DNA from: Streptomyces sp. SPB162
Lineage (GTDB): Bacteria; Actinomycetota; Actinomycetes; Streptomycetales; Streptomycetaceae
Direction of reading: 5' to 3'
DNA: 64,000 bases
NCBI RefSeq assembly: GCF_029504575.1
Contig: NZ_JAQFII010000001.1
Span: forward strand, 2,330,501 to 2,394,500
Shown: piece by piece, positions 15,956-24,210 of the stretch
Layout: each line of letters opens with the position of its first letter
Numbering within the stretch: the stretch's first letter is position 1
Program-made: the position numbers and the translations under genes
The notes under the pieces: generated by a model
Told to the model about the DNA's origin: nothing
The model's database searches: none
What the model saw: the letters and a program-made list of their open reading frames with translations, nothing else

Positions 15956-18429
15956 CGGGCGTCCGCCTTTCCGTCGGTGGCGGTGGCGGTGGCGGTATCG
16001 GTCGAGGTGGCGGGGGTGGTGGCCGCCAGGCCGTCGGCCCCCGTGGCCCCCCGGGTGAAGCGCGGGTGGATCAGACCGACGCACGAGTACGGCAGCCCGT
16101 CCACCTCCTCCACCGGCACCCCGCGCTGCTCGGCGAGCAGCCGCACATGGTCCAGGTCCGCGCCCGCGCCGCGCTGCGCCAGGATCTTCCAGGGGACGCG
16201 GCGCAGCAGCACCCGCGTCGTCTCGCCGACACCGGGCTTGACGAGGTTCACGTCCCCGATGCCGTACTCCTCGCTGATCCGCTCGACGGCGGCCCAGCCC
16301 TCCCAGGTCGGGCTGCGGTCCTGCGACCGCAGCTCCTTCACGTCCGCGGCGACCGCGTCGGCGACCTCGTCGAAGCGGGCCGTCACCGTGTCCAGGAAGA
16401 GCCCGGAGACGTCCGACCCGGCCAGCTCCCGGTAGAACTTCCCGCCGTGGAACTCGTCGGGCCCGATCAGGTCCGCGCGCAGCACGGTGCGCGAGATGAG
16501 CCCGGAGACGGTGGAGTTGAGGCAGGCGGAGGGGATGAGGAAGTCGTCCCGGGTGCCGTAGGTGCCCACGCAACCGCCCGGGTCGGCGAGCACCGCGATG
16601 TCGGGGTTGAACTTCCCGAACGGCTTGACCGCCTCGGCCAGCTCGCGGGTGATCGCGCCCTTGCCGGTCCAGCCGTCGACGAAGACGACCTGCTCCGGGT
16701 CGTGGTGCTCGGCCAGCCAGCGCAGCGCGGTGGTGTCGATGCCCCGGCCGCGCACGATCGAGACGGCGTAGTGCGGCAGCTCCAGGCCGTGCGCGTGCCG
16801 CGCCCAGCGGCGCATCAGCACCCCGACCGGCGTGCCGGCCCGCGCCAGCGAGACGAGGACGACGTCCGGGCCGCGCTCGGTCAGCACCAGCTCGGTGACC
16901 GCGCCCACCGCCCTGGCGATCCGGTCGGCGGACGTCTCCAGCGCGGCACGGAACAGCGCCTGGTACGCCTCGCTCGGCTGGTACTCCACCGGCAGCGACT
17001 CCGCGTAGTGCGCCCCGCCGCTCTGTATTGCCTCCTCGCGCTCCTCGGTCGGCGCCTCCAGCTCGACGTCCGACAGGTCCTTCAGCAGCCACCCGACCTC
17101 GTCCGCCGCGTACGACGAGAACGCCGGACCGCGCAGGGGGGAGGGGAGCGTGGTGGTCTGGGCCATCTGCTGAACCTGTCCGTTCGGTTGGTACGCGGGC
17201 ACGACCGCGAGCAGTACCCGCCCGGTGTGGGCGGCGAGGTGCGCGAGCAGCCCGTCGGGCGCGTGCAGCGCCGGGGTGTCCCCCGCCGAGTCCACGACGG
17301 CGACGATCACGTCGAAGTCGCCGCCCGCCACGTTGTAGGCGTAGCGCGGGCCGGGCCCGTCGGAGGGGTCGTCGTGGGCGGGGAAGACGATCCGGCTGCG
17401 GATCGCGTAGCCGGGGTCGTCCACGGCCAGTACGGGCGAGCGGGTGGTGGTGGAGAACCGGACGTCGGCGCCGATACCGTCCTGGATCTCCTGGGCGAGC
17501 CGCAGCGGCGCGTACATCAGCTCCTCGTTGCCGAGGACGAGGACGCGGCGCGCGTCGTCCGGGAGCGCCAGGCGCACCGCCTCGGCCATCGACGGCACCG
17601 CCGCCTCCAGCCGCTCCCGGTGCGCGGGCGTGAAACCGTGCCGCCCGCCGTCCGGCAGTCCCTCGGGCCAGCCGAGGTCCACCCGGACCACGTCGTACGC
17701 CGTCGCGGGCGCGGGCGGCGGCGTCACGCTCGCCCTGACGAGCGCCTGGCCGCGTTCCAGCACGCCCTCCGGCAGCCGGACCGTGCCGGACGCCAGCGAC
17801 AGCAGGTCGATGCGCGCGCCGAGCCCGGCGGCGAACTCCGTCAGCCGCTCCCGGTCCGCCTCCGACCGCATGTCCACGAGCGCGACGACCACGTAGTGGG
17901 CGCGCGGGTGGCGGGCGTGCAGGTCCCTGATCGTGTTGAGGACGGTCTGGCCCGTCGAGAACTCGTCGTCGACCAGCACCAGCGGCCCGGCCCCGGTCAG
18001 CAGCTCCGGATCCTCCGGCAGCAGCAGATGGCCGGTCGCGTGGCTGTGCTCCTCCTCGAAACCGCCGGCCGCCGCGACCCCGGCGACCGCACGCCGCGTC
18101 GAGTGCAGATACGGGGTGAGGGCGAGCCCGTCGGCCACCGCGTGCCCGAGGCCCGTCGCGGTCTCCGCGTAACCGAGGACGACGGACCGCGCGGCCTCGT
18201 CGTCACCGAGCAGCTCCCGCACCCGGCGGCCGAGCCCGTACCCGGCGGCGTGGACGTCGAAGGGGTGCCGGGGGACGTGCTTGCCCAGCACGTTCGACAC
18301 CAGCAGGTGCGCGCGCTTCGGGTTGTCCCGCAGCGCGAGCCCGAGCAGATCGGTCAGTCCCTCGCCCTCCAGGGCGATGTCCAGCCGGTCCGCGACCCAC
18401 TGGCCGGTCCATGTCGGTGTTGCTGCCAT
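15952..18429 (-). CDS. phosphoribosyltransferase-TRSP-StiP fusion protein of the Ter locus
   Basis: The 825-aa protein appears to join three units. The N-terminal phosphoribosyltransferase (about 1-240) has the PRPP loop VLVDDEFSTGQT (151-162). A middle region (about 245-430) is of TRSP type. The C-terminal StiP-type domain (about 435-785) has AADEVGWLLKDL, a second PRPP-loop-like VVFVDGWTGKG (581-591) and conserved Cys620 and Cys636. These domain families are known from Ter-associated operons where they are predicted to make a nucleoside-like compound. In many genomes they are separate genes. The last 35 residues are a Thr/Ala-rich tail. Upstream lies the CitE-like aldolase gene, separated by a 16-bp tandem repeat array. 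Domain borders are estimates. Confidence 0.82.
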   Translation of the reverse strand: MAATPTWTGQWVADRLDIALEGEGLTDLLGLALRDNPKRAHLLVSNVLGKHVPRHPFDVHAAGYGLGRRVRELLGDDEAARSVVLGYAETATGLGHAVADGLALTPYLHSTRRAVAGVAAAGGFEEEHSHATGHLLLPEDPELLTGAGPLVLVDDEFSTGQTVLNTIRDLHARHPRAHYVVVALVDMRSEADRERLTEFAAGLGARIDLLSLASGTVRLPEGVLERGQALVRASVTPPPAPATAYDVVRVDLGWPEGLPDGGRHGFTPAHRERLEAAVPSMAEAVRLALPDDARRVLVLGNEELMYAPLRLAQEIQDGIGADVRFSTTTRSPVLAVDDPGYAIRSRIVFPAHDDPSDGPGPRYAYNVAGGDFDVIVAVVDSAGDTPALHAPDGLLAHLAAHTGRVLLAVVPAYQPNGQVQQMAQTTTLPSPLRGPAFSSYAADEVGWLLKDLSDVELEAPTEEREEAIQSGGAHYAESLPVEYQPSEAYQALFRAALETSADRIARAVGAVTELVLTERGPDVVLVSLARAGTPVGVLMRRWARHAHGLELPHYAVSIVRGRGIDTTALRWLAEHHDPEQVVFVDGWTGKGAITRELAEAVKPFGKFNPDIAVLADPGGCVGTYGTRDDFLIPSACLNSTVSGLISRTVLRADLIGPDEFHGGKFYRELAGSDVSGLFLDTVTARFDEVADAVAADVKELRSQDRSPTWEGWAAVERISEEYGIGDVNLVKPGVGETTRVLLRRVPWKILAQRGAGADLDHVRLLAEQRGVPVEEVDGLPYSCVGLIHPRFTRGATGADGLAATTPATSTDTATATATDGKADAR

Positions 18430-18462
18430 GCGGTGCTTCTCACTTCTGTGCGTCGATGCGTC

Positions 18463-18564
18463 GATCAGACGCGGTGTGGATCAGGCGCGGTGGCGATCAG
18501 GCGCGGCGTGGCCGGGCGCGCTGCGATCGGACGCGACGTGGGTCAGACGCCCCGTGGATCAGGA
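18463..18564. repeat. 16-bp tandem repeat array
   Basis: Units starting at 18463, 18479, 18495, 18525 and 18541 are 16 bp long and follow GATCAGRCGCGGYGTG. A degenerate 14-bp unit lies at 18511, and a partial unit at 18557 runs into the aldolase stop codon. The array fills almost the whole 129-bp gap between two Ter-locus genes. Confidence 0.85.
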
Positions 18565-19725
18565 CGGCAGACAGGCCGCGAGCAGTTCCACGAAGCCGAT
18601 GTCGGCGCGGGCCACCCCGAAGATCTCGGCGCGGCGCATGGTGCGCTCGGCCCAGGCCCGGTGCGGCTTCACCTCGTTCATCTTGTTCGTGTAGGCGGAG
18701 CGCAGGACCCCGCCGCCCGTGCGGTCCTCGTGCAGGATGTCGGCGGCGTCGCAGAACTCCTCGTGCGTGACCACGTTCAGCGCGTGCACGGGGAAGACAT
18801 GGGTGGGGTGGATGCACGTCTTGCCCTGCAGGCCGTTGGCCCGGTCCAGCTCGATCTCGCGCAGCAGCCCGTCCATGTCGTGCTCGATGAGCGCGGTGCG
18901 CAGGTCCTCCGCCTCCGGGGTGAAGGGGCTGCGCCGCAGCTGCGGCTTGAACATCCGCTCGTGGTGCCGGAAGTACTCCCAGACCGGCCCGGTCACCGTG
19001 AACCCGGTCCCGTCGGCCCGCCCGAAGACGTTGACGACGTCCGCGATGACCGAGGCGACGATCTGGACGTCGTACGCCGTCATCGCGGGCGCCCTGCGCA
19101 GCGCGTACGAGGAGCAGAAGTCCGTCACGCCCAGCCTGAGGGCCAGCACCCGGTCCCGGTACTTGTCGACCGTGCGGTAGATCCCGGAGAGCGTCTCGAC
19201 ACGGCTCTCCAGGTGCATCAGCTGCGGGGACTCCAGGACCGGCATGGCGAAGAGCCGGTGGCCGCACGCGATCTCCGCGGCGGCGAGCGCCTCCAGGAAG
19301 GGGACGCCGCTCTCCTCGGTGAACTTCGGCAGCACGAATCCGGACAGCAGTCGCACCGTGTCACCGAGTCGTCGCACCAGGTCGACGATCTGCGCCGGGG
19401 TGCGGACCCGGACGAACAGCAGCGGCGGGTCGCCCGCGCTCTTCCGCCGGTCCAGGTCGGCGAACTGGCGGACCAGATTGGCCTCGGCGTCGACCACCTC
19501 GCGGTCGTCGATCGAGTCCTCCAGGCACAGCACCATGGACACGACACCGTGCGCGGCCTGCTTCAGTACGTCGTCGGCCAAGCGCGGCCGGGTCGCCGGA
19601 CTGTAGAGGGTCGCGCCCAGGGCGACCGAGAGCGTGCGGGCGGACGAGTCCGCGGTGAATTCCTGCGGCTCGCGGTGGAACAGTTCGCTCCGCACGTCTG
19701 TCGCAAGGTGTCCGAAGTGGCGCAT
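18559..19725 (-). CDS. HpcH/HpaI aldolase / citrate-lyase-beta-like protein of the Ter locus
   Basis: From the ATG at 19725, which has AAGGGGG upstream, the product is 388 aa; an ATG at 19743 has no ribosome-binding site, and the open frame further left is a shadow. CitE-type features are SMVLCLEDSIDD (about 65-76), the Arg in PLLFVRVRTP, FVLPKFTE (about 131-138), a Glu-containing strand AMPVLESPQLM (about 159-169), and the end motif GKTCIHPTHVFPVHALN. The family forms or breaks C-C bonds with acetyl-CoA, pyruvate or similar donors using Mg. In Ter operons it is predicted to work with phosphoribosyltransferases. The true substrates are unknown. Confidence 0.85.
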   Translation of the reverse strand: MRHFGHLATDVRSELFHREPQEFTADSSARTLSVALGATLYSPATRPRLADDVLKQAAHGVVSMVLCLEDSIDDREVVDAEANLVRQFADLDRRKSAGDPPLLFVRVRTPAQIVDLVRRLGDTVRLLSGFVLPKFTEESGVPFLEALAAAEIACGHRLFAMPVLESPQLMHLESRVETLSGIYRTVDKYRDRVLALRLGVTDFCSSYALRRAPAMTAYDVQIVASVIADVVNVFGRADGTGFTVTGPVWEYFRHHERMFKPQLRRSPFTPEAEDLRTALIEHDMDGLLREIELDRANGLQGKTCIHPTHVFPVHALNVVTHEEFCDAADILHEDRTGGGVLRSAYTNKMNEVKPHRAWAERTMRRAEIFGVARADIGFVELLAACLPS

Positions 19726-19902
19726 ACGCCCCCTTCTGTACATGGCTGACCGAATAGCATCTGGCGGATTATCGTACGTGCGCGCACCCGACCGACGTTC
19801 CCCCCGTGCGTGAAAATCAGGTAACCCCCGCACGTCCGTCGTATGACCGGTCCCGGCGCGTCCAGTCCCCTGCGTTGTGGCCCGCCCACCGGGGAAGGCA
19901 GG

Positions 19903-20733
19903 ATGACCGCCATGACGCACGCGATGGTGAAGGGCTCGAACATCCCCCTGGACGTCCTGGGGATCAGGGCGGTGCTGCGCTGGAGCCCCCGCGTGGGCGT
20001 CCCCGACGTCGACGCCTCGGCCCTGCTGCTGGGCTCGGACGGCCGGGTCCGCTCGGACGCGGACTTCGTCTTCTACAACGAGCCGAGGCATCCCTCGGGA
20101 TTCGCCCGGCACCTGCCGAAGAAGCGCGTCCCCGAAGGGCTCACGGACACCGTCGAGGTGGACCTGACGTCCCTCGACCCCACCGTGGAGCGCGTCGTCA
20201 TCGCCGCGTCCGCCGACGGCGGCTCCTTCAGCCAGGTCCCTGACCTGCACGTCCTGCTCTTCGACACCGGCGCCCCGGTCGGCTCGGCCCCGCTGGCGAC
20301 CTTCGACGTCACCCCCGACACCGGCGACGAGACGGCGCTGATCTGCGGCGAGCTCTACCGCCGCGACACGACGTGGAAGTTCCGCGCCCTCGGCCAGGGC
20401 TACGCGACCGGCCTGGTCGGCCTCGCCACCGAATTCGGCATCGCCGTCGACGACGAGGCGGACTCCGGCACGGACCCCGCCGCGGGCTCCCGCGAGCCCG
20501 CCCACGCGCCGCCCGCCGTTCCGGAGCCCGAGGCCACCTCCGCGTACGGCTACCCGCTCCCGGACCCCGCCCCCGGCCACGTACCGGCCCAGCCCGCCTA
20601 CGGGTACCCCCAGCCGCCGCAGCAGCGCCCCCAGCCGGCCGCACCGGCCTACGGGTACCCGCAGCCGGTGGCGGGCCCCCCGGGATTCGTGCTGCCACCC
20701 CAGGGGCCCCAGTTCCAGCGGGGTCGCCGCTAG
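19903..20733 (+). CDS. TerD-family protein with YGYP-repeat tail
   Basis: The 276-aa product (start 19903; the ATG at 19912 giving MTHAMVKGSN is equally possible) has a TerD beta-sandwich (about 6-185) with DVDASALLLGSDGRV and FYNEPRHPSG. The second calcium loop of classical TerD (DNLTGxGDGDDE) is absent and replaced by KKRVPEGLTDTVEVDL. A disordered Pro/Gln/Ala tail with three YGYP motifs (about 208-265) follows. TerD proteins are stress-linked, often calcium-binding, and occur with TerC membrane proteins. It is divergent from the aldolase gene and opens the plus-strand part of the locus. YGYP-type tails often mediate self-association, but that is inference. Confidence 0.85.
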   Translation: MTAMTHAMVKGSNIPLDVLGIRAVLRWSPRVGVPDVDASALLLGSDGRVRSDADFVFYNEPRHPSGFARHLPKKRVPEGLTDTVEVDLTSLDPTVERVVIAASADGGSFSQVPDLHVLLFDTGAPVGSAPLATFDVTPDTGDETALICGELYRRDTTWKFRALGQGYATGLVGLATEFGIAVDDEADSGTDPAAGSREPAHAPPAVPEPEATSAYGYPLPDPAPGHVPAQPAYGYPQPPQQRPQPAAPAYGYPQPVAGPPGFVLPPQGPQFQRGRR

Positions 20734-20758
20734 GTCGTGTCCGTCTGCGGTCGGGCCG

Positions 20759-21493
20759 TCACACCTTGGTCTTGTACCCCCGGCCCCACTGCAGGCCCCA
20801 GCCGTACAGCCGGTCGATCTCGGCCTGGAACCCGTAGACGTACCTCACCTCGCGCCGCACGATCAGCTCGCCCTTGCGGTTCTCGATCAGCACCACCGCG
20901 CAGGACCGCGCCTGCGGCTCGCGCTCGCTCAGCGGGATCTCGATCCGCGGGCCCGAGCTGGGGAAGAGCGTGACCATGGCGTGGGTGCGGTCGAACGCCG
21001 GCGTGCCGTCGTAGATGTAGACGAAGACCAGCAGCCGGACGAACTCGTCCCGCTTGTCGAAGTTGATGTGCATCGTCTCGCCCGACGTGCCACCGAACCG
21101 GTCGTCGCCGCTGAGCTTGATGTACGGCGCCTCGTTCAGGTCGCCGAGGAAGTTGCCGAGCGGCTGGACGACGCCCTTCGTCCCGTCGGCGAGCTCGTAC
21201 ATGCACGCCAGGTCCAGGTCCACGTTGACCATGGCCGGCCCCGCGGCCTGCACGATCTCCGGCTTGAACAGGTGCATCCCGCGGCTGAGCAACCCGCCTG
21301 CGCCCTGTTTGTTCCAGCCGCCGGTGTCCGACGTGCGCATCTGCCAGCTGAGGTTGATCCGCAGGTTGCCGACGGCCGCGCCCTGTTTGCTCAGCGAGAC
21401 CATGGGGTGCCGCTTCGTGAGCTCCACGGTGTGCGCGTTCGCCACGTCGAACTGCGAGGCCCCACTGGGCCGCAGGAACTTCCACCAGGCCAT
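20759..21493 (-). CDS. TerA-like / TerD-superfamily protein
   Basis: The 244-aa protein contains the TerD-superfamily core AMVNVDLDLACMYELADGTKG (about 107-127), followed by VQPLGNFLGDLNEAPYIKLSGDDRFGGTSGE (about 129-159) and VFVYIYDGTPAF. This pattern is that of the TerA-type members rather than of TerD. An N-terminal region (1-60) with LRINLSWQMR resembles the same fold. It is soluble and cytoplasmic, with no signal peptide. It lies between a TerD gene and the DUF475/TerC gene, consistent with one stress module at the membrane. Confidence 0.78.
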   Translation of the reverse strand: MAWWKFLRPSGASQFDVANAHTVELTKRHPMVSLSKQGAAVGNLRINLSWQMRTSDTGGWNKQGAGGLLSRGMHLFKPEIVQAAGPAMVNVDLDLACMYELADGTKGVVQPLGNFLGDLNEAPYIKLSGDDRFGGTSGETMHINFDKRDEFVRLLVFVYIYDGTPAFDRTHAMVTLFPSSGPRIEIPLSEREPQARSCAVVLIENRKGELIVRREVRYVYGFQAEIDRLYGWGLQWGRGYKTKV

Positions 21494-21517
21494 GACTACC
21501 CCTCCCCTGAACGGACA

Positions 21518-21546
21518 CCGCCCCCCGCCGGATCGGCGGGGGGCGG
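21518..21546 (-). terminator. terminator of the DUF475 gene
   Basis: A 13-bp stem (21518-21530 with 21534-21546) with a 3-base loop lies 36 bases past the DUF475 stop and just before the TerA-like gene start. Confidence 0.8.
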
Positions 21547-21581
21547 GACTTCTCGCTCCGGGGTTCAGAGTGCCAGAGCTC

Positions 21582-22727
21582 TCAGACCCCGGAAGAGACT
21601 TCCGCCGTATCGTTCGACCCCTCTGAGTTTTCCCCGATCCGCCGGTTTCGCACCACCGACGACCAGTAGGAGGCCGCGATCAGCACGACGCCGACGAGGC
21701 CGGTGATGACCTCGTTGATCTCGTACTTGATCGTGACGAGCAGGATGACCGCCAGCGCGCCGATCGCGTAGTGCGCGCCGTGCTCCAGGTACACGTAGTC
21801 GTCCAGGGTGCCCTTGCGGACCAGGTACACCGTCAGCGACCGGATGTACATGGCGCCGATACCGAGGCCGAGCGCCATCTCGAAGATGTCGTTGGTGATC
21901 GCGAACGCGCCGATGACACCGTCGAACGAGAACGACGCGTCGATGACCTCGAGGTACAGGAACATGAAGAACGCGGCCTTGCCGGCCAGCCCGACGACCG
22001 CGGCCGTGTTGCCCTTCGACGAGGCCTCGGCCTCGGCCTCCTCGGCGGCGTCGTCCTCCGCCTCCTCCAACTGGTCCTCGAAGTAACCGGAGATCCCGCC
22101 GACGACCAGGTACGTGATGAGCCCGGCGACCCCCGACAGCAGCACCGTCGCGGTCTTGTCGATCGTGCCTTCGCCGCCGTGCACCGGAACGGCGGTGGCG
22201 ACGGTGGTCGCGGCGATGAGCAGCACGACCATGGCGATCACGACGGAGAGCATGTCCAGCTTGCCGAGCTTGCCCAGCGGCTTCTCCAGCCAGCCGAGCC
22301 ACCGGATGTCCCGCTCCTCGAAGATGAAGTCGAGGAAGATCATGAGCAGGAACATCCCGCCGAACGCCGCGATGGCCGGGTGCGCACCGGTGACCAGCGC
22401 CTCGTAGCGGTCGTGGTCGTTGATCGCGACGTTGACCGCTTCGATCGGGCTGAGCTTGGCGGTGATGGCGACGATGACGACCGGGAACACCAGTCGCATA
22501 CCGAAGACGGCGATCAGGATGCCGACGGTCAGGAACATCTTCTGCCAGAAGGCGTTCATCTTCCGGAGGATCCCGGCGTTGATCACCGCGTTGTCGAACG
22601 ACAGTGAGATCTCCAGGACCGAAAGGATCGCGACCACCGCGAGCCCCTCCACCCCCCAGAGGTACCCAGCCAGGGCAAGGCCGGCGACAGTGATGCCGAA
22701 CGACCAGCCGAATGTCTTGAGGAGCAC
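21582..22727 (-). CDS. DUF475 / TerC-type integral membrane protein
   Basis: The 381-aa protein has about nine membrane helices and the TerC hallmark acidic intramembrane motif twice: LEISLSFDNAVINAGIL (about 38-54) and LEVIDASFSFDGVIGAF (about 254-270). These Glu/Asp residues bind metal ions in TerC/Alx relatives, which are linked to Mn export and to tellurite resistance. A cytoplasmic acidic loop (about 213-233: QLEEAEDDAAEEAEAEAS) is prominent. The start is GTG at 22727 with AAGGA eleven bases upstream, a rather long spacing. The leader contains TCTCT-ACG-AGAGA (22743-22755) and CCGCG-TAGTC-CGCGG inverted repeats of unknown role. It is the membrane partner of the neighbouring Ter proteins. 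Confidence 0.88.
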   Translation of the reverse strand: MLLKTFGWSFGITVAGLALAGYLWGVEGLAVVAILSVLEISLSFDNAVINAGILRKMNAFWQKMFLTVGILIAVFGMRLVFPVVIVAITAKLSPIEAVNVAINDHDRYEALVTGAHPAIAAFGGMFLLMIFLDFIFEERDIRWLGWLEKPLGKLGKLDMLSVVIAMVVLLIAATTVATAVPVHGGEGTIDKTATVLLSGVAGLITYLVVGGISGYFEDQLEEAEDDAAEEAEAEASSKGNTAAVVGLAGKAAFFMFLYLEVIDASFSFDGVIGAFAITNDIFEMALGLGIGAMYIRSLTVYLVRKGTLDDYVYLEHGAHYAIGALAVILLVTIKYEINEVITGLVGVVLIAASYWSSVVRNRRIGENSEGSNDTAEVSSGV

Positions 22728-22990
22728 GGGCTACCCAGTCCTTCTCTACGAGAGATCCCCCGCGTAGTCCGCGGCTTTGCCAAGACTCTACCGACCCGCT
22801 TCGTCACCACCCAGTCGGTACGCCCCTTCCGAATCACGTCCTACGAGGGCACATATCACCATCATGACGAAACGTGTCGAACTTCCCGCCATTTCATGCC
22901 AACTCGGTCGTTGAGCAGGAAGTGACGTTCGATGTGCAGTTCCTCGGCGACGCGGGGCACGAGCTGGAGCGGGCGGGTGCGGTACTTCGG
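22728..22990. other. gap holding the DUF475 leader and an unrecognised remnant
   Basis: The left part is the 5' leader of DUF475. On the minus strand, immediately after the rarA stop and in the same frame, 42 further open codons (about 22860-22990) encode a peptide containing RVAEELHIERHFLLNDRVG. I do not recognise it. It looks like a remnant of another gene. Confidence 0.4.
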
Positions 22991-23596
22991 TCAGTCGCGT
23001 TGCCGGTGAGCGCGCAGGGCGCCCCAGTGGCGCAGGCGTTCGGTGATCTGGGCTTCGTAGCCGTTGCGGGTGGGCTGGTAGTACGTCTCGTAGTCCATGT
23101 CGTCGGGGAAGTAGTCGGCGCCGGAGAAGCCGTCGGTGGTGTCGGGGTCGTACTGGTAGTCCTTGCCATAGCCGAGGTTCTTCATGAGCCGGGTCGGGGC
23201 GTTGAGGATGTGGGCGGGTGGCATGAGTGAGCCGGTGCGGTGGGCGGCTCGGTGTGCGGCGTTGAAGCCGCGGTAGACGGCGATGGACTTGGGGGCGGTG
23301 GCGAGGTAGACGACGGCCTGGGCGATCGCCAACTCGCCCTCGGGGGAGCCGAGTCGTTCGTACACGTCCCAGGCGGCGAGCGCCTGCTGGATGGCGTGCG
23401 GGTCGGCGATACCGATGTCCTCGCTCGCGAAGCGAACCAGGCGGCGGGCCACGAACAGGGGGTCCTCGCCGCCGTCGAGCATGCGGGCGAGCCAGTACAG
23501 GGCCGCGTCCGGGTCGGAGCCGCGCATCGACTTGTGGAGCGCGGAGATGAGATTGTAGTGGCCCTCCTGCGCCTTGTCGTAGAGCCGTCGGTGACG
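22991..23596 (-). pseudogene. rarA: rarA (replication-associated recombination protein A) C-terminal fragment
   Basis: Reading starts in mid-gene at about 23596 (LYDKAQEGHYNLISALHKSM) and runs to a normal stop at 22991. It covers the last 200 residues of RarA/MgsA: SMRGSDPDAALYWLARML, FASEDIGIADP, YLATAPKS, HILNAPTRLMKNLGYG and GFSGADYFPDDM. The AAA ATPase part with Walker A and B is missing, so the product cannot be active. Upstream the sequence switches abruptly into a YjbR fragment in another frame. The wording of the fragment resembles proteobacterial RarA more than the actinobacterial form, which hints at foreign origin; this is a judgement from memory. Confidence 0.85.
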
Positions 23597-23727
23597 ATCA
23601 GGAACACCTTGCCCGCGACCTTGTACACGTCGAGTTGGGGGGTGAAGGGGTGTCCGTGGCTGACGTCGGGCAGCGCCGAGGCGGTCTGGCGGGCGGTGTC
23701 CTGGAGCCGGTCGCCGGCCGCGCTCAC
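23588..23727 (-). pseudogene. MmcQ/YjbR N-terminal fragment fused to rarA debris
   Basis: A GTG at 23727 overlaps the stop of the intact YjbR gene (GTGA) and starts an MmcQ/YjbR-type sequence: RQTASALPDVSHGHPFTPQL and VYKVAGKVFLIVTDG. After about 46 codons homology ends at 23588-23596, where rarA sequence begins in another frame. The first half of the fold is kept and the C-terminal half is lost. It was probably a tandem paralogue of the upstream gene before a deletion joined it to rarA. Confidence 0.8.
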
Positions 23728-24119
23728 GAGGCTGCCCGCGTGCGGCTGCCGTAGGTGTGCGGGTCGACGGGCCGCTCGGCCTTGGGCAGGCGGGCGACCA
23801 CGAGCCGGTAGGAGTCGGTGACGAGCTCCTTGACCAACTCCTTGTCGACGCCTTCCCCGCCCTCCAGCGTGATCCAGTGCTTCTTGTTCATGTGGTAGCC
23901 GGGGGTGATGTGGCGGTACTGCTCCCGCAGGGCGTGGGCCTCACCGGGGTCCGCCTTGAGGATCACCACGGGACGCCCCGGGACCTCGGTCATCAGCATG
24001 AACACCTTGCCGCGCACCTTGAAGACCTCCCAGCCGTCGCCGAAGGGATGCTCCAACTCGGCTCCGGGAAGCTCCTCTGCGCAGTCGGCGGCGGTCTTGT
24101 GCAGGGTCGTTCCGTTCAT
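23724..24119 (-). CDS. MmcQ/YjbR-family protein
   Basis: The 131-aa protein is a complete CyaY-like double-wing fold. Signatures are PGAELEHPFGDGWEVFKVRGKVFMLM (about 19-44), VILKADPGEAHALREQY, and the C-terminal HWITLEGGEGVDKELVKELVTDSYRLV. The family is described as DNA-binding-like, but cellular roles are unclear. It is co-transcribed with the truncated paralogue downstream (GTGA overlap). It faces the divergent AraC gene. Confidence 0.88.
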   Translation of the reverse strand: MNGTTLHKTAADCAEELPGAELEHPFGDGWEVFKVRGKVFMLMTEVPGRPVVILKADPGEAHALREQYRHITPGYHMNKKHWITLEGGEGVDKELVKELVTDSYRLVVARLPKAERPVDPHTYGSRTRAAS

Positions 24120-24210
24120 GGGGCGTTGCCTTCCTCACGGGGTGGTCGCGGCGGCACATCCCATCCTTCCCTCGAAGCCGACAAAAAGGGCAGTAGACTA
24201 CGGACACGTG

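Noticed and set aside
18463..18564. 16-bp repeats as a CRISPR array
   Set aside because: Units are directly adjacent with no spacers, and no cas genes are in the window.
15943..19749. A 1268-codon open frame on the plus strand
   Set aside because: It is antisense to the PRTase-fusion, HAD and aldolase genes. Its composition (long Arg/Gly/Val runs, no domains) is the usual GC-bias shadow.
22728..22800. yybP-ykoY-type Mn riboswitch before DUF475
   Set aside because: TerC-family genes are sometimes preceded by this riboswitch, but the leader is too short and lacks its conserved loops.
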